A DNA stretch of 64,000 nucleotides from Sphingomonas hankookensis (lineage in GTDB: Bacteria > Pseudomonadota > Alphaproteobacteria > Sphingomonadales > Sphingomonadaceae): contig NZ_CP117025.1 in NCBI RefSeq assembly GCF_028551275.1, positions 1,173,501 to 1,237,500 on the forward strand, in the 5' to 3' direction. The notes beneath the pieces are model-generated. The model was not told the DNA's origin. It searched no databases and worked only from the letters and a program-made list of their open reading frames with translations. This document shows positions 1 through 8,932 of the stretch, piece after piece (the stretch's first letter is position 1; each line of letters begins with the position of its first letter). The translations under genes were made by a program, and so were the position numbers.

Positions 1-6
1 GCGAAC

Positions 7-366
7 CTACTCCCGCCGCGCGTTCCAGTTGAACAGGAACCGGCGATGCTCGGCCCATGTCTGCCCCTCGACCATCCCGCCACGCAGGCAGCCGCTGCTG
101 TGATACGGCCCGACGCCGTCGCTGGTCCGGAAACTGACGCAGGTCCGCCCGCGATCGGTCTTCCACCGGCCGCCCTCGATGTCGCTGTCATAGAAACGGC
201 CGGTGACCGACCCGTCCGCCGCCAGGTGCAGCTCCATCGTCTTTACATAGGGTTTGGTGGGATCGTTGCTCAGGTCAACCTGCCACCTGCCTTCCAGTGG
301 GTTGACCGGTTCGGCAGCGGCCAGCGGTGCGGTGATCAGTATCGCGGAAAGCAGCATTCGGCGCAT
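7..366 (-). CDS. small secreted protein of unknown function
   Basis: A 119-residue protein that I do not recognise. It starts with a short signal peptide (MRRMLLSAILITAPLAAAEP) predicted to be cleaved after an A-A-A stretch, so it should be periplasmic. The mature part is short and beta-rich in appearance, with the motif LEGRWQVDL near the start and two cysteines that could pair. It resembles small DUF2147- or lipocalin-like secreted proteins only in general style. The ATG at 366 is chosen because GGAGGAA sits 5 nt upstream of it and because the signal peptide begins there; the longer open frame upstream has no coding character. The gene stands alone on the minus strand. Confidence 0.7.
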   Translation of the reverse strand: MRRMLLSAILITAPLAAAEPVNPLEGRWQVDLSNDPTKPYVKTMELHLAADGSVTGRFYDSDIEGGRWKTDRGRTCVSFRTSDGVGPYHSSGCLRGGMVEGQTWAEHRRFLFNWNARRE

Positions 367-636
367 GGCGTTCCTCCATGGAAACGGGTCTACCGCAAGC
401 GAACCGGACGGTGTCCCGGCGCAGGTCAGGATCTCCTCATGATAGCATGAGACGCGAACCGCACGAGGCCCGGTCTTCGGAGGCCAATTTCTATCCAGAA
501 GGTCATCGGCGCAGCCGGTCCGCACCCGCCAATCCCCCGCTTTCCTACAGGGAGTCGGCCTGTCAATATCGCTCCGCTCTTTGACAAGTGGACCGCTATT
601 GCGCGGCAATTGCAAATTTTGCGCGAAACCGTGGTT

Positions 637-656
637 AGTGTGAACTTAGTGAACTT
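637..656 (-). repeat. family F motif, copy 1
   Basis: On the minus strand this reads AAGTTCACTAAGTTCACACT, a direct repeat of GTTCAC. The same 20 bases recur at 27659, 27803 (one base different) and 60684, always in spacers. Confidence 0.8.
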
Positions 657-702
657 ATTTGGGAAAACCGTTTGTTTTCAATGGTGCGACACCGGCAAAG
701 CC

Positions 703-768
703 AGCGTCGAGGTCGATCGTGCCCCCGGCACGATCTGCGGACTGCGGGGCAGTCCGCACCTCGACGCT
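703..768. repeat. perfect three-way-junction palindrome
   Basis: An outer stem AGCGTCGAGGT (703-713) pairs with ACCTCGACGCT (758-768). Inside are two hairpins, GATCGTGCC-CCC-GGCACGATC (715-735) and GCGGACTGC-GGG-GCAGTCCGC (737-757). All 29 base pairs are Watson-Crick; only two bases (714 and 736) are unpaired outside the loops. It follows the AlkA-like stop codon, so it could fold in that transcript's 3' end, or act as DNA. Confidence 0.85.
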
Positions 769-819
769 CGTCGGACGGCGCTTCTCGCGCCGCCGGCCGG
801 ACGCGCCTCACCCGGCGCG

Positions 820-1464
820 TCAGATCGCGCTGTTCTTCGCCGCCTTCGTCTCCGGATCGAACATATAATGGTGCCACGCGAACACCGTCGCCGCGCTGCG
901 GTGCGGGCGCCACCCCTCCGCCAGCTCGCGGATCTGCTTCTCGCTCGGCCGCTCGGGCAGGCCCAGGATGCGCCCGATCTCGACCTGCACCGCCAGGTCG
1001 CCCGCCGGCCAGACGTCCAGCCGCCCCTCGGCGAAGAGCAGGTAGATTTCGGCCGACCACCGCCCGATCCCCTTCACCCGCACCAGCTGCGCGATCGCTT
1101 CCTCGTCATCGTCGGGCAGGTTGGCAAGGTCGAGTCGCCCGCTCAGCACCTCGTCGGCAAGACTGCGGGCATAGCCGCTCTTCTGCCGCGACAGCCCGGC
1201 GGCGCGCAGTTCCTCGTCGGTCTTGGTCGCGATTCGCGCGGGATCGCTGGCATCGCCCAGCAACGCCTCCAGCTTCTTCCACACCGCATCCGCCGCCTTG
1301 TAGCTGACCTGCTGCCCGACGATGGTCCTCAGCAGCGTCACATAGCCCCGCTCGCGGATGCGCGGTTCGGGATAGCCGGCATAGGCCAGCGCCGCCGCGA
1401 ACGCCGGCTCGCGCTCGGCCAGCGCATCCAGCGAGGTGCGCAGCTGTTCGGCGGAAAGTCCCAT
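820..1464 (-). CDS. DNA-3-methyladenine glycosylase II family (AlkA-like)
   Basis: A 214-residue base-excision repair enzyme of the HhH-GPD superfamily, expected to remove alkylated purines (3-methyladenine type) from DNA in the cytoplasm. The helix-hairpin-helix motif is visible as VKGIGRWSAEIYLL, followed by the conserved catalytic aspartate region PAGDLAVQ. The QQVSYKAA helix typical of the family lies near residue 50. It is a compact form without the N-terminal domain of E. coli AlkA. The ATG at 1464 is preferred; a longer frame would overlap the ferredoxin gene that starts at 1525 on the other strand. It is divergent from that gene with a 60-base shared promoter space. Confidence 0.9.
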   Translation of the reverse strand: MGLSAEQLRTSLDALAEREPAFAAALAYAGYPEPRIRERGYVTLLRTIVGQQVSYKAADAVWKKLEALLGDASDPARIATKTDEELRAAGLSRQKSGYARSLADEVLSGRLDLANLPDDDEEAIAQLVRVKGIGRWSAEIYLLFAEGRLDVWPAGDLAVQVEIGRILGLPERPSEKQIRELAEGWRPHRSAATVFAWHHYMFDPETKAAKNSAI

Positions 1465-1524
1465 GGCCGGTCCTTGAAAAGCGCCGGTCGCCCCGGCATG
1501 GGGCGGCGGACAGGAGAAGATTCG

Positions 1525-1842
1525 ATGCCAACGATTACCGTCGTCGACCGTGCCGGGAAAGAACGAACCGTGGACGCGGAGGTCGGGCTGTCCGTCATGG
1601 AAGTGCTCAAGATCAACGGCTTCGACGACATCCTCGCTTTGTGCGGCGGCTGCTGTTCGTGCGCGACCTGCCACGTCCATGTCGACGCCGCCTATCTCGA
1701 CCGCCTGCCGCCGGTGAGCGAAGACGAGGACGACCTGCTCGATGCGGTCGAGGATCGGGATGCGACCTCGCGGCTGTCGTGCCAGTTGCCAGTGAGTGAG
1801 GCGCTGGAAGGGATGAGGGTCACCATTGGGGCCGAGGATTGA
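1525..1842 (+). CDS. 2Fe-2S ferredoxin, adrenodoxin/putidaredoxin type
   Basis: A 105-residue electron carrier. The cluster ligands fit the C-x5-C-x2-C pattern (C40, C46, C49) with the fourth ligand at C86 in SRLSCQLPV; extra cysteines C43 and C44 sit between them. This is the vertebrate-type ferredoxin that serves cytochrome P450s or Rieske oxygenases, and in sphingomonads it is often an orphan without its reductase alongside, as here. An AGGAGAAG ribosome site at 1512-1519 decides the start at 1525; the open frame reaches much farther upstream but overlaps the glycosylase gene. The TGA stop is also the first base triplet of the inverted repeat that fills 1840-2220. Confidence 0.93.
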   Translation: MPTITVVDRAGKERTVDAEVGLSVMEVLKINGFDDILALCGGCCSCATCHVHVDAAYLDRLPPVSEDEDDLLDAVEDRDATSRLSCQLPVSEALEGMRVTIGAED

Positions 1843-2217
1843 AGACGAAGCAGCGATAGCTGGTTCGCATCAATGCCGGCACGGCCGGCGGGGCAACGCC
1901 CCGACCGACGGCATGGGCTTTGCCCATGCCGCGCCCCGTATGCGGAGAGGCGTTCTCGATACGGGCTCTCGACAAGCTCGATCCCTACTCGAACCGAACG
2001 GGGAGGGAGGGAAGGCTTGGTAGGGCAGGGGACCCGCCCACACCCACCCCGTTCAGTTCGAGCAGCTTCGAGCCTGTCGAGAAGCGTCAGTCGAGAACTG
2101 AGAACAGAGAACCCCGCACCCCCAAACCCCGCCATGGGCAAAGCCCATGCCGTCGGTCGGGCTAAAGCCCGCCGGCCGGCACGGGGATGATGCGAACCAG
2201 CTATTGCTGCTCCGTCT
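1843..2217. repeat. nested inverted repeat filling a convergent spacer
   Basis: The outer arms (about 1840-1935 and 2125-2220) are inverted copies sharing AATAGCTGGTTCGCATCA-like ends, then a CGGCCGGCGG...GACCGACGG block and the hairpin CATGGGCTTTGCCCATG. The inner part (1951-2099) is a family A palindrome: TCTCGACAAGCTCG facing CGAGCAGCTTCGAGCCTGT. The outermost TGA of each arm is the stop codon of the ferredoxin gene on one side and of the methyltransferase gene on the other. Confidence 0.8.
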
Positions 2218-2967
2218 TCATCCCTCGTGCGTCGCCACCGCATACAGCGCGATCGCCGCCGCATTCGACACGTTCAAGCTCTCGATCCGGTCCGAAATCG
2301 GCAGCTTGGCAAGGATGTCGCAATGCGCCGCGGTATTCTGCCGCATGCCCTCGCCCTCGGCCCCCACCACCAAAGCGACCCGCTTCGGCCCCAGCGCCTG
2401 TGCCAGCGTCGTCTCGGTATGGCCGGTCAGCCCGACGCGCCAGTACCCGGCATCGCCCAGCTCGACCAACGCCCGCGACAGATTGACCACCCGGACCCAC
2501 GGCACGCTCTCCAGCGCGCCGGAAGCCGAGCGCGCGACCGTACCCGATTCGGGCGGCGCATGCCGGTCCTGCGTCACCACGCCCAGACAGTCGAACGCCG
2601 CCGCCGACCGCAGGATCGCGCCGACATTATGCGGGTCGGTCACCTGGTCGAGCAGCAGGATCGGCCGGTCGTCGTCGCGCCCCTGTTCGATCAGGTCGGC
2701 CAGCCAGATATCCTCCAACGGATCGGCCTCGACCACGATCCCCTGGTGCGGCGCGTCGGAGGGGACGAGGCGGGCGAGGTCGGCGGCCTCGGCGAATACC
2801 ACCGGCACGCCTTCGGGCAGGACCAGCTGCGACCCCATTTCGCGCGTGCACCAGATCTTGCGGATCACCCGCTCGGGATTGTCGAGCGCGGCGAAGGCGG
2901 CGTGCCGGCCCCAGAAGCGGGGGCGTTGCGGCGATGCCTTGCTGGGGCGGTGTCCTTTGCGGGCCAT
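2218..2967 (-). CDS. rlmB: 23S rRNA 2'-O-ribose methyltransferase, TrmH/SpoU family
   Basis: A 249-residue SPOUT methyltransferase that uses SAM to methylate a ribose 2'-OH, most like RlmB (G2251 of 23S rRNA). The N-terminal substrate-binding domain starts with FWGRHAAFAAL. The three SpoU motifs are in order: DPHNVGAILRSAAAF, VVGAEGEGM and IPISDRIESLNVSNA-type (seen as LPISDRIESLNVSNAAA), which form the trefoil knot and SAM site. The start at 2967 gives a basic N-terminus (MARKGHRP) usual for the family. Specificity for RlmB rather than another TrmH member is inferred from length and domain order. Confidence 0.9.
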   Translation of the reverse strand: MARKGHRPSKASPQRPRFWGRHAAFAALDNPERVIRKIWCTREMGSQLVLPEGVPVVFAEAADLARLVPSDAPHQGIVVEADPLEDIWLADLIEQGRDDDRPILLLDQVTDPHNVGAILRSAAAFDCLGVVTQDRHAPPESGTVARSASGALESVPWVRVVNLSRALVELGDAGYWRVGLTGHTETTLAQALGPKRVALVVGAEGEGMRQNTAAHCDILAKLPISDRIESLNVSNAAAIALYAVATHEG

Positions 2968-3080
2968 GACGGTCTTTCGTGTGTTCAAGGGAGTGCGGCC
3001 GGGGTCGGCACAGCTGATCGCCGCGTCATAGCCGCGACGGGCGCATGGGCGCAAATCGGCAACAAAGTTGCAGGCAGGCG

Positions 3081-3109
3081 TTGACAGCGCCGCGCGGGAG
3101 CGGCAATGG
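3081..3109 (+). promoter_or_regulatory. candidate promoter for tRNA-Tyr
   Basis: A consensus -35 TTGACA at 3081-3086 is followed after 17 bases by CAATGG, a weak -10. It lies 42-70 bases before the tRNA-Tyr 5' end, a usual distance. The weak -10 keeps confidence low. Confidence 0.35.
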
Positions 3110-3150
3110 GCGCCCTCGCTCGAGCGGCATGGCCCGTTTGAGTGGCGGCT

Positions 3151-3237
3151 GGACAGGTGGCCGAGTGGTTAAAGGCAGCAGACTGTAAATCTGCCCGGGT
3201 TTCCCGTACGCTGGTTCGAATCCAGCCCTGTCCACCA
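3151..3237 (+). tRNA. tRNA-Tyr (GTA)
   Basis: The acceptor GGACAGG pairs with CCTGTCC, followed by discriminator A and an encoded CCA (3235-3237). The anticodon GTA is at 3185-3187 in an ACTGTAAAT loop, the T arm reads GGTTCGAATCC, and there is a long variable arm (CCCGGGTTTCCCGTACG region), as expected for a class II tyrosine tRNA. Confidence 0.97.
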
Positions 3238-3292
3238 CCGCCCGCGCACTGGCGCGGCGGTGCCCCAGCGGGAGGCAGTCATCCCGACCCCC

Positions 3293-3601
3293 ATGATCTT
3301 CGTCCTTGCCGCCCTGTGCGAGATCGCGGGCTGCTTCGCCTTCTGGGCATGGTGGCGGCTCGACCGCTCGCCCTGGTGGCTGATCCCCGGCATCGCCGCA
3401 CTGATCGCCTTCGCCTGGCTGTTGGCGCAGAGCGACACGGGCGGAGCGGGGCGCGCCTATGCGGCCTATGGCGGCGTCTATGTGCTGGGCGCGGTGCTGT
3501 GGGGCTGGGCGGTCGAAGGGCTGGTGCCCGACCGGTTCGACCTGATCGGCGCCACCTTGTGCATCGCCGGCTGCGCCGTGATCCTGTTCGGACCGCGATA
3601 A
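3293..3601 (+). CDS. UPF0060 (YnfA) family small membrane protein
   Basis: A 102-residue protein with four predicted transmembrane helices, matching the YnfA family in length and in landmarks: the N-terminal [20 protein letters not shown], the GRAYAAYGG turn and a C-terminal [17 protein letters not shown]. The biochemical role of the family is not settled; it has been compared with small multidrug resistance transporters. The ATG at 3293 fits family N-termini; an in-frame GTG at 3260 has the GGAGG at 3271 downstream of it and is less likely, although that GGAGG is rather far (17 bases) from 3293. It sits between tRNA-Tyr and an antisense tRNA-Gly. Confidence 0.9.
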   Translation: MIFVLAALCEIAGCFAFWAWWRLDRSPWWLIPGIAALIAFAWLLAQSDTGGAGRAYAAYGGVYVLGAVLWGWAVEGLVPDRFDLIGATLCIAGCAVILFGPR

Positions 3602-3607
3602 GGGGGT

Positions 3608-3681
3608 TGGAGCGGGTAACGGGAATCGAACCCGTGTATTCAGCTTGGAAGGCTGCTGCACTACCATTGTGCTATACCCGC
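3608..3681 (-). tRNA. tRNA-Gly (TCC)
   Basis: Read on the minus strand: acceptor GCGGGTA pairing with TACCCGC, D arm TAGCACAATGGTAGTGC, anticodon TCC in a CTTCCAA loop, T arm GGGTTCGATTCCC, discriminator T and an encoded CCA (TGG at 3608-3610 on the plus strand). All arms close. Confidence 0.97.
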
Positions 3682-3813
3682 CCACGCGCTTGCGTGTCAG
3701 GGCGATGCCCCTGCCACAGCAATGCGGGGCAGGTCAACCGCCCCCTTGCAACGCCTTGCTTTTGCAGCGGATGACCCTATTGCTCCGGCCATAAGGTGCC
3801 GGGGGAGGGCGCG

Positions 3814-5154
3814 ATGGTGAACGAAATGGTGGCCGCGCTCGGCGATGTGCTGAACCCGCATGGGCCAGCGGTACAGGCGGCCAAGAGCTATGCGCCGTCC
3901 GATTACTCGATCCACTTCTTCCTGCAATTGGCGGTGATCCTGCTCGCCTGCCGCGTGGTCGGCTGGGCGGGCAAGCGCTTCCTGAACCAGCCGCAGGTGG
4001 TGGGGGAGATGATCGCGGGCGTGGTCCTCGGTCCCTCGCTGCTCGGCCTGTTCTTCCCCGATCTCCAGGCGGCGATCTTCCCCAAGGAAACGCGTGGGCT
4101 GCTCTATGCGGGCGCGCAGCTGGGAGTCGGCCTCTACATGTTCCTCGTCGGCCTGACGCTGCGGCTCGACCATTTCCAGACCAAGGCGAAGAGCGCGGCG
4201 ATGGTGTCGGCGGCGGGCATCGCCATGCCGTTCCTGCTGGCGGTGCTGGTCACGCCGATGCTGCTCACCGTGCCGGGCCTGTTCGCCGAAGGCATCTCGA
4301 CCGGCAGCGCGACCCTGTTCATGGGCGCCTGCATCGCGCTGACCGCCTTTCCGATGCTCGCGCGGATCATTCACGAACGCGGCCTTGCCGACACGGCACT
4401 CGGCACGCTGTCGCTGACTGCCGGCGCGTTCGACGATGCGGTGTCGTGGTGCGTGCTGGCGATCGTGCTCGCGACCTTCGGTGCAGGCGCGGGCGTCGCC
4501 ATCGTCGCGATCGGTGGCGCGGTGCTCTACGCCGCCTTCCTGATCCTGTTCGGCAAGCAGTTGCTCGCCCCGCTTGGCCGCGCGGTCGAGGCGAAGGGCG
4601 AGATGAGCATGACCGTGCTGTCGATCACGCTGATGCTGTTCTGCCTGTCCGCCTTCTTCATGGACGCGATCGGCATCCATGCGATCTTCGGCGGCTTCAT
4701 CCTCGGCGTGTTCATGCCCCGCGGGCTGTTCGTCGAGGAGCTGAAGCGAAAGGTCGAGCCGCTGGCGGTCGTCCTGCTGCTGCCGATGTTCTTCACCTAT
4801 TCGGGGCTGAACACGCGGATGGATACGGTGAGCTCGCTGCCCCTCCTGCTGATCGCGCTGGGCATATTGACGGTGTCGATCCTCGCCAAGTTCGGTGCCT
4901 GCTGGGCCGCCGCACGGATCGCCGGCGAGGACAACCGCACCGCGCTCGGCATCGGCGCGCTGATGAACTCGCGCGGGCTGATGGAGCTCATCATCATCAA
5001 TATCGGCCTGCAAAAGGGGATCATCGGCCCGACGCTGTTCGCGATGCTGGTGCTCATGGCGATCGTCACGACCGTCATGGCGACCCCGTTGTTCGAGGCG
5101 GTCTATGGCAAGCGGGCGCGGGCCAGCGGCGAACTGGGCGGCGTTCCGGCCTGA
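3814..5154 (+). CDS. cation:proton antiporter, CPA2 (Kef-type) family
   Basis: A 446-residue inner-membrane antiporter with about twelve to thirteen transmembrane helices, expected to exchange Na+ or K+ for H+. Family signatures include QPQVVGEMIAGVVLGPSLLG near residue 60-80 and the paired acidic region around GAFDDAVSW, where the two aspartates are the usual ion-binding residues. A C-terminal NSRGLMELIIINIGL helix is also typical. There is no TrkA-N regulatory domain after the membrane part, so it is the short form. The ATG at 3814 has a GGGGGAGGG site just before it and is preferred over a GTG at 3796. It is followed after 76 bases by hisS in the same direction. Confidence 0.9.
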   Translation: MVNEMVAALGDVLNPHGPAVQAAKSYAPSDYSIHFFLQLAVILLACRVVGWAGKRFLNQPQVVGEMIAGVVLGPSLLGLFFPDLQAAIFPKETRGLLYAGAQLGVGLYMFLVGLTLRLDHFQTKAKSAAMVSAAGIAMPFLLAVLVTPMLLTVPGLFAEGISTGSATLFMGACIALTAFPMLARIIHERGLADTALGTLSLTAGAFDDAVSWCVLAIVLATFGAGAGVAIVAIGGAVLYAAFLILFGKQLLAPLGRAVEAKGEMSMTVLSITLMLFCLSAFFMDAIGIHAIFGGFILGVFMPRGLFVEELKRKVEPLAVVLLLPMFFTYSGLNTRMDTVSSLPLLLIALGILTVSILAKFGACWAAARIAGEDNRTALGIGALMNSRGLMELIIINIGLQKGIIGPTLFAMLVLMAIVTTVMATPLFEAVYGKRARASGELGGVPA

Positions 5155-5230
5155 GCTTGGCCTACACTTTGGTGCGGCCATGCGTTCTGCGCTGGCGTTC
5201 CCCTTCAGGACGCCATAAATCGCGCGCACA

Positions 5231-6573
5231 ATGGCAAAGATCACGACCCCGCGCCCGGTCCGCGGCACCCAGGATATTTTCGGCGACTTCGAACGGCGCT
5301 TCACCCATGTCGCCGAGACGTTCGAGCGCGTGCGCCGTCTCTACTGCTTCAGCCGCGTCGAAGTGCCGGTGTTCGAATCGACCGCCGTCTTCGCCCGATC
5401 GCTGGGCGAGACGACCGACGTCGTGTCGAAGGAAATGTATTCGTTCGAGGATCGCGGCGGCGATTCGCTGACGCTGCGCCCCGAATTCACCGCCGGTATC
5501 GCCCGCGCATATCTGACCGAGGGCTGGCAGCAATATGCGCCCTTGAAGCTCGCGACGCACGGCCCGGTCTTCCGCTACGAACGCCCGCAAAAGGGCCGCT
5601 ATCGCCAGTTCCACCAGATCGACGCCGAGGTGATCGGCGCGGCCGAGCCGATGGCCGATGTCGAACTGCTGGCGATGGCCGACCAACTGCTCAAGGAACT
5701 GGGCATCGCCGATGGCGTGACGCTGCAGCTCAACACGCTGGGCGATGCCGCGACGCGCGACGCATGGCGCGCCGCCTTGGTCGAGCATTTCGACAGCCAT
5801 CGCGGCGAGCTGTCCGAAGACAGTCTCAAGCGGCTCGACAAGAATCCGATGCGCATCCTCGATTCGAAGGACCCGCGCGACCGGCCGATCGCCGATTCGG
5901 CGCCTGGGATCGATTCGTTCCTGACCGCCGAAGCCGCCGATTTCTTTGCGGCGGTCACGTCCGGGCTGGACGCGGCGGGGGTCGCATGGACCCGCAATGA
6001 CCGGCTGGTGCGCGGCCTCGACTATTACCGCCACACCGCGTTCGAATTCGTCACCGACCGACTGGGCGCGCAGGGCACGGTGCTCGCCGGTGGACGCTAT
6101 GACGGTCTGATCGAAAGCCTTGGCGGGCCGGCGACGCCGGGCGTCGGCTGGGCGGCGGGGATCGAGCGGCTGGCGATGCTGCTGGAGGAGCCCGAAGCGC
6201 CGCGCGCCGCCGTCTGCGTCATCCCGCGCGAGGGCGGGGCGGATGCCGCCGCGATGACGTTGTTGCAGGATCTGCGCGCCGCCGGTGCCGTCGCGGACAT
6301 GGCCTATCGCGGCAACCTCAAGCGGCGCATGGCGAAGGCCGATGCGCAGGGCGCGTCGATGGTCGCGCTGGTCGGTGCCGACGGGGCGGTGACGGCGAAG
6401 CTGCTCGCCAGCGGCAAGCAGGTCGACCTCGCCAGCGAAGACCGCGACGCGTTCCTCCACGCCGCTACGCTCTATTCGGACGGGATCGCCGATAGTGACG
6501 TCGAGGGTGATTCGGTGCTGGAGGAAATGATCGGCGAGTGGCGTCAGGGCCTCTGGCAGGTATCGGACGACGA

Positions 6574-6577
<4 letters not shown>
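5231..6577 (+). CDS. hisS: histidine--tRNA ligase
   Basis: A 448-residue class II aminoacyl-tRNA synthetase that charges tRNA-His. Motif 1 region starts with [12 protein letters not shown]; motif 2 is seen in [20 protein letters not shown]; the HisA box appears as [15 protein letters not shown] and motif 3 as GGRYDGLIE with [10 protein letters not shown]. The C-terminal anticodon-binding domain follows from about residue 335. The frame overlaps prfA by 4 bases (ATGA at 6574-6577), so the two are translationally coupled. A protein-level reading through the whole length shows no interruption. Confidence 0.97.
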
Positions 6578-7644
<1,067 letters not shown>

Positions 7645-7669
7645 TGCGCGCACGAGCGTAAAACAAGAA

Positions 7670-7859
7670 GAAAGGAAGGTCGTTTTCACGCGAAGGCGCG
7701 GAGACGCGGAGAAGTTGCGTTGCGGGCAAGGTCCTGTGCCGTCAGGCACTTCATCTCTTGCGGACAGTATGCGAAGCGCGGGATCGCTGCGCGATCGGTA
7801 TCGGCGAACGCTGATCCTCCGCGTCTCCGCGCCTTCGCGTGAAAACGACCTTTTCTTTA
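7670..7859. repeat. family E inverted repeat between prfA and prmC
   Basis: The left arm (7670-7713, with TCGTTTTCACGCGAAGGCGC) and the right arm (7819-7859, its inverse) are nearly perfect complements of about 40 bases around a 105-base centre. The right arm ends 10 bases before the prmC start, where a ribosome binding site would be expected. A second member lies at 18061-18226. Confidence 0.85.
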
Positions 7860-7869
7860 GCGTCCGCCC

Positions 7870-8688
7870 ATGACCACGCTTCGTCACGCACTGACGCAGG
7901 CAACGGCCCGCATCGCCGACGTCTCCGACTCCCCCCGCCTCGATGCCGAACTCCTCGCCGCCCATGCGCTAGGCTGTACGCGCGAGGCGATGCTGCTCGC
8001 CCGCCTCGACGATCCGGTTCCGGCCACCTTCGCAGCGCTGGTCGAACGCCGCCTGACCCAAGAACCGGTCGCCTATATCACCGGCAGCCGCGCCTTCTGG
8101 ACGATCGACCTGCTGGTCGGCCCCGGCGTGCTGGTCCCCCGCGCCGACAGCGAGACGCTGATCGAGGCGGCGGTCGACCATTTCGCCGGCCGCGCCCCGC
8201 AGCGCATCCTCGACTTGGGCACGGGCCCCGGCACCTTGTTGCTCGCCGCACTCGACGAATGGCCCCAAGCGACCGGACTGGGTGTCGACGCCTCGGAAGT
8301 CGCGCTCGACTATGCGCTGCGCAATGGCGCTGCGCTGGGAATGGCGCAGCGGGTGGCGTGGCGACAGGGCGACTGGACCGCCGGCATCGACGGCCGCTTC
8401 GACTTGATCCTCGCCAACCCGCCCTATATCGGCACCGACGAACCACTGCCGCGCGAGGTCGTTGGCCATGAACCGGCGGCGGCGCTCTTCGCCGGGCGCG
8501 ACGGGCTCGACGATTACCGCCGGATCGTCCCCGAACTGCGCCGGCTGCTGGCACCCGATGGCATCGCCGCGATCGAGATCGGGTACGAACAGGGCGACGC
8601 GGTCATGGCGCTGGTGCGCGCCGCCGGGTTGCCCGCGCGGCTGGTGCGCGATCTGGGCGATCGGCCGCGCTGCGTAATTACGGGTTGA
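7870..8688 (+). CDS. prmC: peptide chain release factor N5-glutamine methyltransferase
   Basis: A 272-residue SAM-dependent methyltransferase that methylates the glutamine of the GGQ motif in release factors 1 and 2. An N-terminal helical domain (SPRLDAELLAAHALG) is followed by the SAM site ILDLGTGPGTLLLA and the catalytic NPPY motif in LILANPPYIGTDEPL. Length and motifs are standard. No good Shine-Dalgarno is seen before the ATG at 7870, because a family E repeat arm lies immediately upstream; expression may depend on reading from prfA. Confidence 0.95.
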   Translation: MTTLRHALTQATARIADVSDSPRLDAELLAAHALGCTREAMLLARLDDPVPATFAALVERRLTQEPVAYITGSRAFWTIDLLVGPGVLVPRADSETLIEAAVDHFAGRAPQRILDLGTGPGTLLLAALDEWPQATGLGVDASEVALDYALRNGAALGMAQRVAWRQGDWTAGIDGRFDLILANPPYIGTDEPLPREVVGHEPAAALFAGRDGLDDYRRIVPELRRLLAPDGIAAIEIGYEQGDAVMALVRAAGLPARLVRDLGDRPRCVITG

Positions 8689-8932
8689 TCCCGTCATACG
8701 CGGACCCCATCTTTCCGCTTGGAGAACCCCGCAGCAGCCGCTAAGACCGGCAGCGGGGCAGGCACCATCGACCACGGCGTCGATCGCGGGGCGTGGCTCC
8801 TTCCATCGTCATCAACCACTGTCGTCCGGTGGTCATGGCAGGCGGACGGTGCCCGTGCATCGTTTCGCGAAGTGGCTCGCACCCGGGATCGCGAGATCGA
8901 CGGACAGGTAAGGACAGGACAACCAACCCTTG

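Larger units (their letters stand above)
367..819. other. 453-base gene-free spacer with family F repeat and a three-stem junction
   Basis: No credible gene lies here. The half next to the secreted-protein gene holds its ribosome binding site and presumably its promoter. The other half, directly downstream of the AlkA-like gene, carries the family F motif (637-656), a perfect three-stem structure (703-768) and a GC-rich hairpin block (770-807) that matches the block at 27583-27622 in inverse orientation. Confidence 0.7.

Noticed and set aside
610..1524. A 305-codon N-terminal extension of the ferredoxin
   Set aside because: It overlaps the glycosylase gene on the opposite strand, and ribosome site AGGAGAAG places the start at 1525.
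3697..3813. A possible RNA gene between tRNA-Gly and the antiporter
   Set aside because: No second structured RNA or promoter could be supported; it looks like an ordinary leader.
3697..5304. A 535-codon open frame on the minus strand opposite the antiporter and part of hisS
   Set aside because: It is a high-G+C shadow frame, very rich in Arg, Gln and His, and the antiporter on the other strand is a clear family member.
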